A stretch of 64,000 nt of DNA from Arthrobacter sp. NicSoilC5 (lineage in GTDB: Bacteria > Actinomycetota > Actinomycetes > Actinomycetales > Micrococcaceae): positions 2,976,001 through 3,040,000 of the forward strand of contig NZ_AP024660.1 of the NCBI RefSeq assembly GCF_019977395.1. Direction: 5' to 3'. Below, piece after piece: positions 10,360-20,275 of the stretch. A program made the translations under genes and the position numbers. Numbering within the stretch: the first letter of the stretch is position 1; the number at the start of each line of letters is the position of its first letter. The notes beneath the pieces were generated by a model. It did no database searches and was not told the origin of the DNA. It saw only the letters and a program-made list of their open reading frames with translations.

Positions 10360-11010
10360 TTAGGACTTCTTTTGGGACTTGTTCACCACGATGCGGACCA
10401 CCGTGGTGGGCTCTTCCAGCAGGTTGTCACCCACCGTCAGCACCGAGGTCTCCACACCACCCAGCTTCCGGATGGTCTTTGCCGCCTTCTCGATCTCTTC
10501 GCCGGCGCTGCGGCCCTTGATGGCCACCACTTCACCGCGCCCTCCCAACAGGGGAATGGTAAGGCCGGCGAGGTTGGTCAATGCCGATACGGCGCGGGCG
10601 GTCACAACGTCGGCCTCCACGTGACCCACGGCCAGCTCGGCCCGGGTACGCATCACCGTGACATTGTCCAGGCCGAGGTCATCAACCACTTCCTGGAGCC
10701 AGATCACCCGGCGCTCCAGCGGTTCGATGAGGGTCAGCTCAAGGTCGGGACGCGCGATCGCAAGGCAAAGGCCAGGCAGTCCTGCGCCGCTTCCGACGTC
10801 GGCCACATGGCTCCCGTGGGCGATCTCGCTTTCAATGACCGCGCAATTAAGCACGTGGCGGCTCCACAGCCTGGGAACCTCGCGCGGGCCGATCAGGCCC
10901 CGTTCCGTCCCGGACGTAGCGAGGTGCTCAACGTACCGCTTGGCCAGCTCGAGGCGGTCGCCGAAGATCTTCTCAGCAGCGCGAAGCTCTGCTGCCGTGA
11001 TGTCAACCAT
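10360..11010 (-). CDS. rsmG: 16S rRNA (guanine527-N7)-methyltransferase
   Basis: SAM-dependent methyltransferase that modifies G527 of 16S rRNA; loss gives low-level streptomycin resistance in several bacteria. The 216 residues match the family. The SAM-binding motif ADVGSGAGLPGLCLAIARPD is at about 70-89, and the conserved RAELAVGHVEADVVTARAV segment follows in the second half of the Rossmann fold. It sits in the usual place between jag and parA. Confidence 0.95.
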   Translation of the reverse strand: MVDITAAELRAAEKIFGDRLELAKRYVEHLATSGTERGLIGPREVPRLWSRHVLNCAVIESEIAHGSHVADVGSGAGLPGLCLAIARPDLELTLIEPLERRVIWLQEVVDDLGLDNVTVMRTRAELAVGHVEADVVTARAVSALTNLAGLTIPLLGGRGEVVAIKGRSAGEEIEKAAKTIRKLGGVETSVLTVGDNLLEEPTTVVRIVVNKSQKKS

Positions 11011-11030
11011 AACTATTGGGTCAGCATTCT

Positions 11031-11594
11031 CTAGTCTGCGGAAACAACAATGTGGCGTCCGGCGCCTTCGCCCTCGGACTCGCTGACCAGGCCGAGATCG
11101 GCAACGGCGTCGTGCACGATCTTGCGTTCGTAGGCGCTCATCGGCTCAAGGGCCACCGACTTGCCGGTTTCCTTCACGGAAGCCGCGGCCTCTTCGGCGA
11201 TCTTCTGCAAATGCCCGGTACGTTCCTGCCGGTAGCCGTTGATGTCCAGGACAAGCCGCGAACGGTTCTCCGTTGCGGACAGCACTGCCAGGCGGGTGAG
11301 CTCCTGCAAAGCTTCCAGGACTTCACCGTCCTCGCCAACCAGGCCTTCCAGCCCCTCGGCCTCATCCTCGGCGACGATGGAGATGTAGGTCCGTCCGTTG
11401 CGGACCTCGATGTCGATGTCGCCGTCGATGTCGGCAATGTCCAGCAGCTCTTCCAGGTAATCGGCAGCCACGTCGCCCTCTTCTTCGAGGCGACTTGCGG
11501 TGGAGCCCTTGGGGGACGAACCATCCTGGCCCACGGACACGTCCTGATCTTCGATTTCTTCAGTAAAGGCGTGTTCGGTGCTCTCAGCTGACAT
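11031..11594 (-). CDS. khpB: Jag/KhpB-type RNA-binding protein (KH-R3H)
   Basis: 187-residue RNA-binding protein with an acidic N-terminus, a KH-like domain (YLEELLDIADIDGDIDIEV through GLVGEDGEVLEALQEL) and a C-terminal R3H domain (SYERKIVH-type sequence MSAYERKIVHDAVADL). KhpB proteins act with KhpA in post-transcriptional control of cell division and wall growth in Gram-positives. Its ATG overlaps the yidC stop (TAATG), indicating translational coupling within the yidC-jag-rsmG series. Confidence 0.92.
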   Translation of the reverse strand: MSAESTEHAFTEEIEDQDVSVGQDGSSPKGSTASRLEEEGDVAADYLEELLDIADIDGDIDIEVRNGRTYISIVAEDEAEGLEGLVGEDGEVLEALQELTRLAVLSATENRSRLVLDINGYRQERTGHLQKIAEEAAASVKETGKSVALEPMSAYERKIVHDAVADLGLVSESEGEGAGRHIVVSAD

Positions 11595-12565
11595 TACTTC
11601 TTCTTCCTGTTCTTGCGCTGGGGCTGGACGCGCTGCGCCTTGATCTCAACTGCGGCCGCCGCTGCGGCGTCCGCTGCTTCATCCCGCTTCCCGCTGAGGA
11701 CGGACAGGGCCGGCAGGCCCTTGGCGGCACGGCGTTCGGCGAGGGCCTTGGCTGCGGGGGATCCCGGCGTCGGCATGCGGCGGATGACGAAGAACTGCTG
11801 GCCCATGGTCCAAAGGTTGGTGGTGGTCCAGTAGATCAGCACACCGATGGGGAAGTTGATGCCACCCACGCCGAAGACGAGAGGCAGGATATACAGCATC
11901 ATCTTCTGCTGGCGCATGAACGGGCTGGCCATGGCTTCTTCAGACATGTTCTTGGCCATGATCTGCTTCTGGGTGATGAACTGCGAGGCCGTCATGGCAA
12001 TGATCATCACGATGGAGAGCACCACGACGGCGACCTGGCCGCTGCCGCCCCCGCCGTGCAGCAGGGAAGCGGACAGCGGAGCACCAAAAATGCTTGACGC
12101 ATCGAACTCGACTACCTGCTCGTGGCTCATGGCCCCGATGCCGGCGCCCTGGTCCTTGGCGGCGGAAATACCGGAGAGCACCTGGAACAGGGCAAAGAAG
12201 AACGGCATCTGGATCAGCATGGGCAGGCACGCCGAGAACGGGTTGGTCCCGTGCTTCTTGTACATGGCCATCTGTTCCTGGGCCATCGCCTGGCGGGACA
12301 GCTGGTCAGTCTTGCCCTTGTACTTGTCCTGGAGCTTCTTCAGGTCCGGCTGCAGCAACTGCATGCCGCGCTGGGCCTTGATCTGCTTGACGAATACCGG
12401 GATCAGTGCGGCACGGATCACCAGCACCAGTCCGATGATGGACAGTGTCCACGTCCAGCCGTTCGCGGCGGGCATCCCGATGGCGCTCAGGCCATCGTGG
12501 AATCCAATCATGATGATGGAAACCAGCCACTTGAACGGGGCCATGATTGTTCCAAAGAAGTCCAT
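11594..12565 (-). CDS. yidC: Membrane protein insertase YidC
   Basis: Oxa1-family insertase of 323 residues that integrates membrane proteins with or without Sec. The N-terminal membrane segment comes just after MDFFGTIMAPFKWLVSIIMIG, then a conserved cytoplasmic hairpin (KQIKAQRGMQLLQPDLKKLQ), then further hydrophobic segments (CLPMLIQMPFFFALFQ, FPIGVLIYWTTTNLWTM). The C-terminus is Lys-rich and ends in RKNRKKK, typical of ribosome-contacting tails. It lacks the large periplasmic domain of proteobacterial YidC, as expected for an actinobacterium. Confidence 0.96.
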   Translation of the reverse strand: MDFFGTIMAPFKWLVSIIMIGFHDGLSAIGMPAANGWTWTLSIIGLVLVIRAALIPVFVKQIKAQRGMQLLQPDLKKLQDKYKGKTDQLSRQAMAQEQMAMYKKHGTNPFSACLPMLIQMPFFFALFQVLSGISAAKDQGAGIGAMSHEQVVEFDASSIFGAPLSASLLHGGGGSGQVAVVVLSIVMIIAMTASQFITQKQIMAKNMSEEAMASPFMRQQKMMLYILPLVFGVGGINFPIGVLIYWTTTNLWTMGQQFFVIRRMPTPGSPAAKALAERRAAKGLPALSVLSGKRDEAADAAAAAAVEIKAQRVQPQRKNRKKK

Positions 12566-12580
12566 ACTTATCCCTATTCG

Positions 12581-12973
12581 TCAGGCCGCACTGCGGCCTT
12601 CTTCATCAGTCCGAGCAACCAGGTACCTGTCCGGATTGTTCAGCACAACAATTGTGGGGGTCTGGCCTGGAGGCCATTCCCGGCCGCCGGCGGGGACGTG
12701 GTCCACTCCACCGGCGTTCCATGGGTGGCAGTGGCCAAGCCGGCGCGCGGCAAGCCAGCTTCCCTTGACCGCGCCGTGGACGGTGACCGCTTCAAGGGCA
12801 TAGGCCGAGCATGAAGGGAAGAACCGGCAGACCGGACCGTACAAGGGAGAAACCACCTTGCGGTAGGCCATCAGCAGAAGGATGAGGATGTTCCGGGGCA
12901 GGTTCCAGAGGAACTTCCCGACGGCGGCAAACACTGTGCAGAGACGGGCGACGACGGCGGTGGCGTTAGGCAC
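12581..12973 (-). CDS. yidD: Membrane protein insertion efficiency factor YidD
   Basis: Small peripheral membrane protein of 130 residues, slightly longer than usual. The family signature is complete: LLMAYRKVVSPLYGPVCRFFPSCSAYALEAV with the conserved cysteines, then HGAVKGSWLAARRLGHCHPWNAGGVDHVP. The reading frame overlaps the end of rnpA by 8 bp. The Pro- and acid-containing C-terminal tail extends beyond the conserved part. Confidence 0.94.
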   Translation of the reverse strand: MPNATAVVARLCTVFAAVGKFLWNLPRNILILLLMAYRKVVSPLYGPVCRFFPSCSAYALEAVTVHGAVKGSWLAARRLGHCHPWNAGGVDHVPAGGREWPPGQTPTIVVLNNPDRYLVARTDEEGRSAA

Positions 12974-13376
12974 GCGGTGTCCCCTCCTGTGTTGTACCGG
13001 CTGAACCCCTGGCAGCAGCCCGCGAAGGGCGGCCGGCCAGCCGGTTCAGCGTAGATTCCAGTGCAGCGTTGTAGTCCGACAGCAGCTGGTCCCAGCTGGC
13101 GGAAGCGGACGCAGGAAGCGCCCGCACCACGATAGCGAGTCCTGTGCCGTGCTCGCGCAACGAGGCAGCACCCGCTTCTCTCAGTCTCCTCTTAACGAGG
13201 TTCCTGACCACAGCGTTCCCTACACTCTTGGAAACAATGAACCCGATCCGGCTGGGTTCGTCGGCAGCAATGGCTGCCGCATATAACACTACGTTCCGGC
13301 GCCCATTGCGGACACCGGAACGTACAGTTGTTGAAAAATCAGTTGAGGTCCTCAGGCGGTTGCGGGTGGCCAGCAC
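12966..13376 (-). CDS. rnpA: Ribonuclease P protein component
   Basis: Protein subunit of RNase P, which trims tRNA 5' leaders. The 136 residues start with GTG at 13376. Visible are the N-terminal RLRTSTDFSTTVRSG and the RNR-type basic signature VGNAVVRNLVKRRLREA. It lies 40 bp after rpmH and overlaps yidD at its 3' end, the standard rpmH-rnpA-yidD order. The C-terminal tail is longer and basic. Confidence 0.95.
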   Translation of the reverse strand: MLATRNRLRTSTDFSTTVRSGVRNGRRNVVLYAAAIAADEPSRIGFIVSKSVGNAVVRNLVKRRLREAGAASLREHGTGLAIVVRALPASASASWDQLLSDYNAALESTLNRLAGRPSRAAARGSAGTTQEGTPRA

Positions 13377-13416
13377 CTTAAACTCGCAAAGGGATGTCTA
13401 CCGATAAGCCAGTTAT

Positions 13417-13554
13417 TTAGGCCGACAGTTCGGTGCGGCCCTTGCCACGACGGGCTGCCAGGATGGCACGGCCGGCACGGGTACGCATACGAAGGCGGAA
13501 GCCGTGCTTCTTGGCTCGACGGCGGTTATTCGGCTGAAAAGTCCGCTTGCTCAC
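13417..13554 (-). CDS. rpmH: 50S ribosomal protein L34
   Basis: A 45-residue very basic protein starting with GTG at 13554 ([20 protein letters not shown]...) and ending TELSA. A GGAG ribosome-binding site is about ten bases upstream. The sequence is a full-length, unmistakable L34. It is the first gene of the leftward series leading through rnpA and yidC to parB, and starts 470 bp from dnaA across the left part of the origin. Confidence 0.98.
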   Translation of the reverse strand: MSKRTFQPNNRRRAKKHGFRLRMRTRAGRAILAARRGKGRTELSA

Positions 13555-14024
13555 GTTAGTTACTCCAGTGGATCAAAGGTGCGCCCACCCGATCAGTAAT
13601 GGGGAAGAACTGGCCGACGCTAAGTTTTGTATATGCACGCTTCCCCCGGCTGCTCCAGGCGCGTTGCGCTTGGATGTTCAGATGGGGCCAAAAAGCGGAC
13701 ACAAAGGACTTCACAACGTTAGGGCAATCTGCAAGCCCGAGTCAAACCGGGGCGGCCCATCACGGCTGTCCCCAGCTGTTCCTAACTATCCCCAACAGCC
13801 TGTGGATGAAGTGGCTCACAGGGGTGCTTCCGGAACCACAACCGTGTAATTATCCACAGCCGGATAGCCAGCTATCTTCTAGGCTTTTCATCCCCTAGAG
13901 TGTCCCAGTAGCCGATTATCCACGGACTGTGCATAACCCTGTGGATTAAGCTGGGCCAGCACCCTGGTTCCGGACTTGGGGCTGCAGGCAATGCAGGCAT
14001 AGCAAGTTTTGAGGGAACCGATTG
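13555..14024. other. oriC: rpmH-dnaA intergenic region, left part of oriC
   Basis: 470 bp with divergent promoters and DnaA boxes: TTATCCACA at 13850-13858, TTATCCACG at 13916-13924, TGTGCATAA at 13928-13936, TGTGGATTA at 13940-13948, and a weaker TGTGGATGA at 13801-13809. The tight group at 13916-13948 lies about 80 bp before dnaA and probably serves autoregulation as well as origin function. Confidence 0.8.
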
Positions 14025-15446
14025 ATGACAGTAGACGAAGCCAACCACGCCAATACTGTCGGAAGTTCCTGGCGCCGGGTTGTCAGCCTGCTGGAACAGG
14101 ACCACCGCGTAACACCGCGCCAGCGTGGCTTTGTCATCCTCGCCCAGGCGCAGGGCCTCATTGGTTCCACGCTCCTGGTCGCCGTACCCAACGAACTCAC
14201 CCGCGAGGTGCTCCAGACCCAGGTCAAGGAAGCCCTCGACGATGCACTGCACAATGTCTTCTCCGAAGACATCCGCTGCGCCATCGATGTGGACACCGAT
14301 CTGGTCCCCCTCCACGAGGAACCCGAACCCATCGTCGAGCCGGCTTTCGCACCGGACCAGGTCATCGAGCAGAAACCGCAGCCCATGCTGCCCAGCACCT
14401 CGCACGAATTCGGCCGGCTGAACCCCAAGTACGTCTTTGACACCTTCGTGATTGGTTCCTCGAACCGTTTCGCCCACGCTGCCGCCGTTGCTGTTGCCGA
14501 AGCACCTGCCAAGGCATACAACCCGCTCTTCATCTATGGTGACTCCGGTCTGGGCAAGACCCACCTCCTGCACGCCATCGGCCACTACGCCCGGCGCCTG
14601 TACAGCGGGATCCGCGTCCGATACGTAAATTCCGAAGAGTTCACCAACGACTTCATTAACTCCATCCGTGATGATGAGGGCACGAGCTTCAAGACGACCT
14701 ACCGCAATGTGGACGTCCTGCTGATCGATGACATCCAGTTCCTGGCCGGCAAGGACCGGACGCTGGAGGAGTTCTTCCACACCTTCAATGCCCTGCACAA
14801 CAACAACAAGCAGGTGGTCATCACCTCGGACCAGCCGCCCAAGCTGCTGGCCGGCTTCGAGGACCGCATGAAGTCGCGTTTTGAGTGGGGCCTGCTGACG
14901 GACATCCAGCCGCCGGAACTTGAGACCCGAATCGCCATCCTCCGCAAGAAGGCGCTCAGCGAGGGCCTGTCGGCGCCGGATGATGCCCTCGAGTACATCG
15001 CATCCAAGATCTCCAGCAACATCCGCGAGCTTGAAGGTGCACTGATCAGGGTGACGGCGTTCGCCAGCCTGAACCGCCAGCCGGTGGACGTGGCCCTTGC
15101 CGAGATGGTCCTGAAGGACCTGATTACCGACGACGGCGCCCAGGAGATCACGTCCGCCCAGATCCTCCAGCAGACAGCTGACTACTTCAAGCTCAGCATG
15201 GAGGAACTCTGCAGCAAATCCCGGACCCGGACGCTGGTGACCGCACGCCAGATCGCCATGTACCTCTGCCGGGAGCTGACGGACATGTCACTTCCCAAGA
15301 TCGGCCAGGAACTCGGCGGCCGCGACCACACCACCGTCATCCATGCCGACCGGAAGATCCGCGAGCTGATGGCGGAGCGCCGTGTGATCTACAACCAGGT
15401 GACCGAGCTGACCAACCGGATCAAACAGCAACAGCGCGACTCCTGA
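14025..15446 (+). CDS. dnaA: Chromosomal replication initiator protein DnaA
   Basis: AAA+ initiator that binds DnaA boxes and opens oriC. The ATG at 14025 is preferred over the TTG three bases earlier because GAGGGA at 14011-14016 gives ideal spacing; the product has 473 residues. Domain I (about 1-90) is followed by a shortish linker. Walker [12 protein letters not shown] is at about 172 and Walker [13 protein letters not shown] at about 232. Domain IV carries the DnaA signature [15 protein letters not shown] at about 430. The linker domain II is much shorter than in Streptomyces. Confidence 0.98.
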   Translation: MTVDEANHANTVGSSWRRVVSLLEQDHRVTPRQRGFVILAQAQGLIGSTLLVAVPNELTREVLQTQVKEALDDALHNVFSEDIRCAIDVDTDLVPLHEEPEPIVEPAFAPDQVIEQKPQPMLPSTSHEFGRLNPKYVFDTFVIGSSNRFAHAAAVAVAEAPAKAYNPLFIYGDSGLGKTHLLHAIGHYARRLYSGIRVRYVNSEEFTNDFINSIRDDEGTSFKTTYRNVDVLLIDDIQFLAGKDRTLEEFFHTFNALHNNNKQVVITSDQPPKLLAGFEDRMKSRFEWGLLTDIQPPELETRIAILRKKALSEGLSAPDDALEYIASKISSNIRELEGALIRVTAFASLNRQPVDVALAEMVLKDLITDDGAQEITSAQILQQTADYFKLSMEELCSKSRTRTLVTARQIAMYLCRELTDMSLPKIGQELGGRDHTTVIHADRKIRELMAERRVIYNQVTELTNRIKQQQRDS

Positions 15447-15983
15447 ATCCACACCGCGCCCGGCACTCTATACCTTATTAACAGGGGCATGTGGATAAGC
15501 CTGTGGATACTTAAGGGGACAAGCGCGGTTAATGGGCTTAAAACCCTTAAGCCGTCTGTGGATCGTTAAAAATGGCCCTTTGCGTTGTCCCCATCCACAC
15601 CCTGTTTAAAACCCACTAACGCACAGCGGGTGAACAGGGCTTAAGCGCGGAACCACGCGGCAGGACCGGGTTATCCACAGTTTCCACAGCAGTTATTAAC
15701 ACTACTAATCCCAAAAAATTGAAATCCCTCACACAACAAGAACGATCCGCGCATCCGACACAGGGGGCCTGCCGGCCCCCGGCGGACTGGACCGGACCCT
15801 GGGGGATGGGTTAATCCCCGATCTTCCGGCTAAGCTGTCAGCAGCGCTCCCATCCCTGGGTTTTCGTGTGGTTTCCGTTTTCGCGGACCATGCACCAGCC
15901 GGGGTGCGCCCAACTTCTTCCGGAGTTTCCTGCGAAATTCCCGGGTTTCACATGGCAGCAGCAATGAAAGGCGGCACCCTTCC
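15447..15983. other. oriC: Origin of replication (dnaA-dnaN intergenic region)
   Basis: 537 bp without a gene. DnaA boxes: TGTGGATAA 15490-15498, TGTGGATAC 15502-15510, TGTGGATCG 15557-15565, TTATCCACA 15671-15679 and GTTTCCACA 15680-15688. An AT-rich stretch at about 15688-15735 (ATTAACACTACTAATCCC and an A run) directly beside the last two boxes is the best candidate for the unwinding element. Repeated TTAA-containing motifs occur between 15510 and 15650. The position between dnaA and dnaN is standard for actinobacterial oriC. Confidence 0.88.
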
Positions 15984-17108
15984 GTGAAGTTCAGAGTCGA
16001 TCGGGACGTCCTGGCAGAAGCCGTCACCTGGACAGCCCGGTCGTTGTCTCCGCGGCCGCCCGTGCCCGTCCTCTCCGGCCTGCTTTTGAAGGCTGAAGCA
16101 GGAACCGTCAGCCTTTCGAGCTTCGACTACGAGACTTCGGCGCGGCTCGAAATCACCGCAGACATCAGGGATGAAGGCACCATCCTGGTATCCGGCCGGC
16201 TGCTCGCGGACATCTGCCGCAGCCTGCCCTCTGCTCCCGTGGACGTGGAAACCGACGGCAACAAGGTCACGCTCACTTGCCGTCGAAGCAGCTTCCATCT
16301 CGCGACCATGCCTGAAGCCGAATACCCGCCCCTGCCGTCCCTGCCGGCCATCAGCGGAACCGTCCCGGGAGATGCTTTTGCCCAGGCCGTCTCACAGGTC
16401 ATCATCGCGGCAAGCAAGGACGACACTCTCCCCATCCTCACGGGTGTGCGAATGGAGATCGAGGACGATCTGATCACGCTGCTGGCCACCGACCGTTACC
16501 GGCTCGCCATGCGCGAAGTTCCGTGGAAGCCGGTCACGCCAGGCATCTCCACCAGCGCCCTGGTCAAGGCCAAAACCCTCAACGAGGTAGCCAAAACGCT
16601 TGGTAACAGCGGCGACATCAACCTCGCCCTGTCCGACGACGACAGCCGGCTCATCGGCTTCGAAAGCGGGGGGCGCACCACCACGTCACTGCTGGTGGAC
16701 GGGGACTACCCCAAGATCCGCTCTCTGTTCCCCGAGTCCACCCCCATCCACGCCACCGTCCAGACCCAGGAGCTCGTTGAAGCTGTCCGCCGTGTATCCC
16801 TCGTGGCAGAGCGCAACACTCCGGTCAGGCTTGCCTTCACCGCGGGGCTGCTGAACCTCGATGCCGGCACCGGTGAGGACGCCCAGGCATCGGAAGAACT
16901 CGAAGCCCAGCTGTCCGGTGATGACATCACGGTCGCTTTCAACCCGCATTACCTGATCGAGGGACTCAGCGTCATCGAGACCAGGTTTGTCCGGTTCTCC
17001 TTCACCACAGCTCCCAAGCCCGCCATGATCACGGCCCAGGCGGACGCAGACGGCGAAGACCAGGATGACTACCGCTACCTGGTGATGCCGGTCCGGCTTC
17101 CCAACTAG
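15984..17108 (+). CDS. dnaN: DNA polymerase III sliding clamp (beta subunit)
   Basis: Ring-shaped processivity factor of 374 residues, starting with GTG at 15984 behind AAAGGCGG. It has the three-repeat clamp fold. Recognisable segments are ARSLSPRPPVPVLSGLLLKA near the N-terminus, LPILTGVRMEI in the second domain, ATDRYRLAMRE, and the C-terminal YRYLVMPVRLPN closing strand. It is transcribed with or after dnaA across the origin and followed by gnd and recF. Confidence 0.97.
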   Translation: MKFRVDRDVLAEAVTWTARSLSPRPPVPVLSGLLLKAEAGTVSLSSFDYETSARLEITADIRDEGTILVSGRLLADICRSLPSAPVDVETDGNKVTLTCRRSSFHLATMPEAEYPPLPSLPAISGTVPGDAFAQAVSQVIIAASKDDTLPILTGVRMEIEDDLITLLATDRYRLAMREVPWKPVTPGISTSALVKAKTLNEVAKTLGNSGDINLALSDDDSRLIGFESGGRTTTSLLVDGDYPKIRSLFPESTPIHATVQTQELVEAVRRVSLVAERNTPVRLAFTAGLLNLDAGTGEDAQASEELEAQLSGDDITVAFNPHYLIEGLSVIETRFVRFSFTTAPKPAMITAQADADGEDQDDYRYLVMPVRLPN

Positions 17109-17217
17109 TTCCCATCGGCTCCCAGCCTTCGCAAGCTCAGGCCGGGCACCTCGCCGATGGGGCCCTACCCACCGCCAACCCCGTTCCTCCCACTTAGCGC
17201 AGAAAAGAGTTCCACTC

Positions 17218-18102
17218 ATGCACATTGGACTGATCGGCCTCGGCAAAATGGGGTTCAACATGCGTGAGCGCCTCCGCAAGGGAGGACTGGAAGTCACCGG
17301 TTACGACCGGAACCCGGACGTTACTGATGCTGCCAGCGTCGATGAGCTGATCGCCGCTGTACCGGCGCCCCGGATCATCTGGGTGATGGTGCCCTCGGGC
17401 CCCATCACGGACGCCGTCATCACTGAACTCAGCGAAAAGCTGGAAACCGGCGACCTTGTCATTGACGGCGGCAACTCCCGATTCACCGAGGACCAGAAGC
17501 ACGGCGAACTCCTCGCCGCCAAGGGAATCCGCTTCGCGGACTGCGGCGTGTCCGGCGGAGTCTGGGGCCTGCAGAACGGCTACGGACTCATGGCCGGCGG
17601 CGACGCCGCGGACATCGAACGTGCCCTGCCTGTCTTCGATGCGCTGCGTCCCGAAGGTGAAAGGGCGGACAGCTTTGTCCACGTCGGCGGCATCGGGGCA
17701 GGCCACTACGCCAAGATGGTCCACAACGGAATCGAATACGGCCTCATGCAGGCCTACGCCGAAGGCTACGAACTGCTCGCCGCCAAGGACATCGTCACCG
17801 ATCTCCCCGGCACGTTCAGGGCATGGCAAAAGGGAACGGTAGTCCGTTCATGGCTCCTTGACCTTATGGTGAAGGCCCTTGACGAAGATCCCGGTTTGGC
17901 CTCCATTGACGACTACGTGGAGGATTCCGGCGAAGGCCGGTGGACCGTGGAGGAAGCCATCGCCAACGCGGTCCCCGCCCCGGCCATCACCGCCGCGCTG
18001 TTCGCCCGGTTCGCATCCCGGGAAGACACCTCGCCCGCCATGAAGATGGTTTCCGCGCTGCGCCACCAATTCGGCGGCCACGCAACCCGCCCCGCCAAGT
18101 AG
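17218..18102 (+). CDS. gnd: 6-phosphogluconate dehydrogenase, decarboxylating (short type)
   Basis: Oxidative decarboxylation of 6-phosphogluconate to ribulose 5-phosphate. The 294 residues fit the short family (YqeC/GndA type), often NAD-dependent, rather than the 470-residue form. The Rossmann motif GLIGLGKMGFNM opens the protein, then DGGNSRFTEDQKH, SGGVWGLQNGYGLMAGG, and the catalytic region GAGHYAKMVHNGIEYG with the active-site Lys. Its location between dnaN and recF is a conserved actinobacterial arrangement. Confidence 0.95.
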   Translation: MHIGLIGLGKMGFNMRERLRKGGLEVTGYDRNPDVTDAASVDELIAAVPAPRIIWVMVPSGPITDAVITELSEKLETGDLVIDGGNSRFTEDQKHGELLAAKGIRFADCGVSGGVWGLQNGYGLMAGGDAADIERALPVFDALRPEGERADSFVHVGGIGAGHYAKMVHNGIEYGLMQAYAEGYELLAAKDIVTDLPGTFRAWQKGTVVRSWLLDLMVKALDEDPGLASIDDYVEDSGEGRWTVEEAIANAVPAPAITAALFARFASREDTSPAMKMVSALRHQFGGHATRPAK

Positions 18103-18147
18103 CACCCACCGGGGACCAGCAGAGTTCCCAGAATTGCCGAAAACCGC

Positions 18148-19353
18148 GTGTATCTGGAACACCTTTCCCTGACCGACTTCCGCAGTTACGCCCAGGTTGA
18201 CCTCACCCTGGGACCGGGCGTCACCGTCCTGGTAGGTTACAACGGCATCGGCAAGACCAACCTGATGGAGGCCATCGGGTACCTGGCCACGCTCAGTTCC
18301 CACCGGGTCAGCTCGGACGCGCCCCTGCTCAGGTTCGGGACGGAACGTGCCCTGGTCCGCGCGCGGCTGGTCCGGGGCACGCAGACCACGGTCCTTGAGC
18401 TGGAGATCAACGCCGGCCGCGCCAACCGGGGACGCATCAACCGCAGCAACCCGGTCCGGGCCCGCGACATACTCGGCATCTGCCAGACAGTCCTGTTTGC
18501 CCCCGAGGACCTGGCACTGGTCAAGGGGGATCCATCAAACCGGCGCCGCTTCCTGGACGAGTTGCTGGCAAGCCTTATCCCGCACCACGCTGCCACCCGC
18601 AGCGACTATGACCGGGTCTTGAAACAACGCAACGCCCTGCTCAAATCGGCCCGCGCCGGCAGGTTCACCACAGCACACGAATCCACCCTGGACGTGTGGG
18701 ACCAGCACATGGCCCGGGCGGGCGCGGAGTTGCTGCACGCGCGCCTGGAACTGGTTGAACGGCTCCGCCCGCACCTTGCCCGGGCCTATGCCCAACTCAC
18801 GGACGCGTCCAAGCCGGCGGATGCCACCTACCGGTCAACGCTCCAAAGCCAGATGGACGACGACGGCGTCCCGGCGGGAAGCGCGCAGCGCTCCCCAGCA
18901 GGAGGTACTGCAGACGGCCAGGATGATCTCCGGCTTCTCTCCGTGGAACAGCTCACCGAACGCTACGTGCAGGCATTCGCTGAATCCCGCAAGAAAGAAC
19001 TGGAACGGGGCATATCCCTGGTTGGCCCGCACCGCGACGAACTGGAGCTCATGCTCGGGCAGGCACCCGCCAAGGGATACGCGTCGCATGGGGAGACCTG
19101 GTCCATGTGCCTGTCCCTCCGGCTGGCCTCGTACTACGTGATGCTTGACGACGCCCGGACCGGAGGTTCTGCTCCCATCCTCATCCTGGACGACGTCTTT
19201 GCCGAACTGGACGTCCAGCGGCGGCGTAAACTGGCGGCAATAGTCTCCGGCGCGGAACAGGTCCTGGTGACCGCCGCCGTCGACGCCGATATTCCGGAAG
19301 AACTGTCCGGGCGGCGGGTGAAGGTCATCCCGGGAGGTATCGATGAGCAGTGA
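18148..19353 (+). CDS. recF: DNA replication and repair protein RecF
   Basis: SMC-like ATPase of 401 residues that assists RecA loading at gaps. Walker A GYNGIGKTNLMEAIGYL is at about 31, the signature-like region LVGPHRDELEL lies in the last third, and Walker B with D-loop ILDDVFAELDVQRRRKL is near the C-terminus. An internal stretch around residues 230-260 (DDDGVPAGSAQRSPAGGTADG) is a low-complexity insert. The start is GTG. The stop overlaps the next gene by 11 bp, so the two are cotranslated. Confidence 0.96.
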   Translation: MYLEHLSLTDFRSYAQVDLTLGPGVTVLVGYNGIGKTNLMEAIGYLATLSSHRVSSDAPLLRFGTERALVRARLVRGTQTTVLELEINAGRANRGRINRSNPVRARDILGICQTVLFAPEDLALVKGDPSNRRRFLDELLASLIPHHAATRSDYDRVLKQRNALLKSARAGRFTTAHESTLDVWDQHMARAGAELLHARLELVERLRPHLARAYAQLTDASKPADATYRSTLQSQMDDDGVPAGSAQRSPAGGTADGQDDLRLLSVEQLTERYVQAFAESRKKELERGISLVGPHRDELELMLGQAPAKGYASHGETWSMCLSLRLASYYVMLDDARTGGSAPILILDDVFAELDVQRRRKLAAIVSGAEQVLVTAAVDADIPEELSGRRVKVIPGGIDEQ

Positions 19354-19897
19354 CCAGGGCGGCGGGCTCCAGCCCGGCCGCGAGCCTGACGACATCGATG
19401 CGCCGCAGGCGGCGCTGAACCGGATGCGGGAAGCCGCGGCAGCACGCGGCGAAGTCCGGCGGAAAGTTGCACGGCCCGGTTCCGCAAAGGCTAAAGGCAG
19501 TATCCGGGACACCCGCGGCTTCAGCCAGTTCCACGCCACCGGCCGGGACCCGTTGGGCCTGGGGAAGGTGGTAGGACGGCTGGTGGCGGAGCGGGGCTGG
19601 ACCTCACCTGTGGCTGTCGGCTCGGTCATGGCGGAGTGGTCCACGCTGGTGGGGCCGGAAATCTCTGCCCACTGCACCCCGGAAAGCTTCACCGACACCA
19701 CCCTGCACGTGCGGTGCGATTCCACTGCCTGGGCCACCCAACTCCGTCTCCTGAGCAGCAGCCTGCTCGACAAATTCCGCCGTGAACTGGGAGACGGGGT
19801 GGTCACCAGCATCCAGGTGCTGGGACCCTCCGCACCAAGCTGGCGCAAGGGCGGACGCAGTGTCAACGGCCGTGGTCCGCGGGACACGTACGGATAG
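19343..19897 (+). CDS. dciA: DciA-type helicase-loader protein (DUF721)
   Basis: 184-residue protein with a disordered N-terminus rich in Ala and Arg and a C-terminal DUF721 domain (LVAERGWTSPVAVGSVMAEW to LRLLSSSLLDKFRRELG). DciA is the ancestral bacterial replicative-helicase operator and is typically encoded next to recF and gyrB in actinobacteria. The ATG lies inside the recF 3' end. Confidence 0.9.
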   Translation: MSSDQGGGLQPGREPDDIDAPQAALNRMREAAAARGEVRRKVARPGSAKAKGSIRDTRGFSQFHATGRDPLGLGKVVGRLVAERGWTSPVAVGSVMAEWSTLVGPEISAHCTPESFTDTTLHVRCDSTAWATQLRLLSSSLLDKFRRELGDGVVTSIQVLGPSAPSWRKGGRSVNGRGPRDTYG

Positions 19898-20275
19898 GTC
19901 AGGACGGCAGCTCTTGAAACTGCGCGCAACGGCGTGTAGGGCGCTGTAAGGACCGCAGCGTGTATAGGCACCCGGAGGGCGTACCGCTGGGCCGCCCTAG
20001 GCGTGGCCAAGAGCCTCGCACAGCCATATTCAGTGGCGCTGAAGGCCCCGGAATGCGGGGATATGTCCTGGTTCACGGTAGAATTGATGCAGATAACTGG
20101 GCGCGGATGAAACGTTGACTTCAGTCCGTTCTGCGCGCGCTCTCCGCGCGCGGGGCGCGGACCACCAACCGTCAGCAGGTCACCGGCGCCATAAGTTTGT
20201 GCCTGTTGGCGGGTGGCTTTTCCCTGGGAAAGGCACCGGCCGGCCATCATCGAGAACAGAGGAGTCGCAGCGCCT
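19898..20275 (+). other. dciA-gyrB intergenic region
   Basis: 378 bp holding the presumed gyrB promoter. A TAGAAT hexamer at 20079-20084 is the best -10 candidate, without a convincing -35. GC-rich inverted repeats of GCGCGC type occur at about 20138-20165. No small gene with a credible ribosome-binding site is visible. Confidence 0.4.
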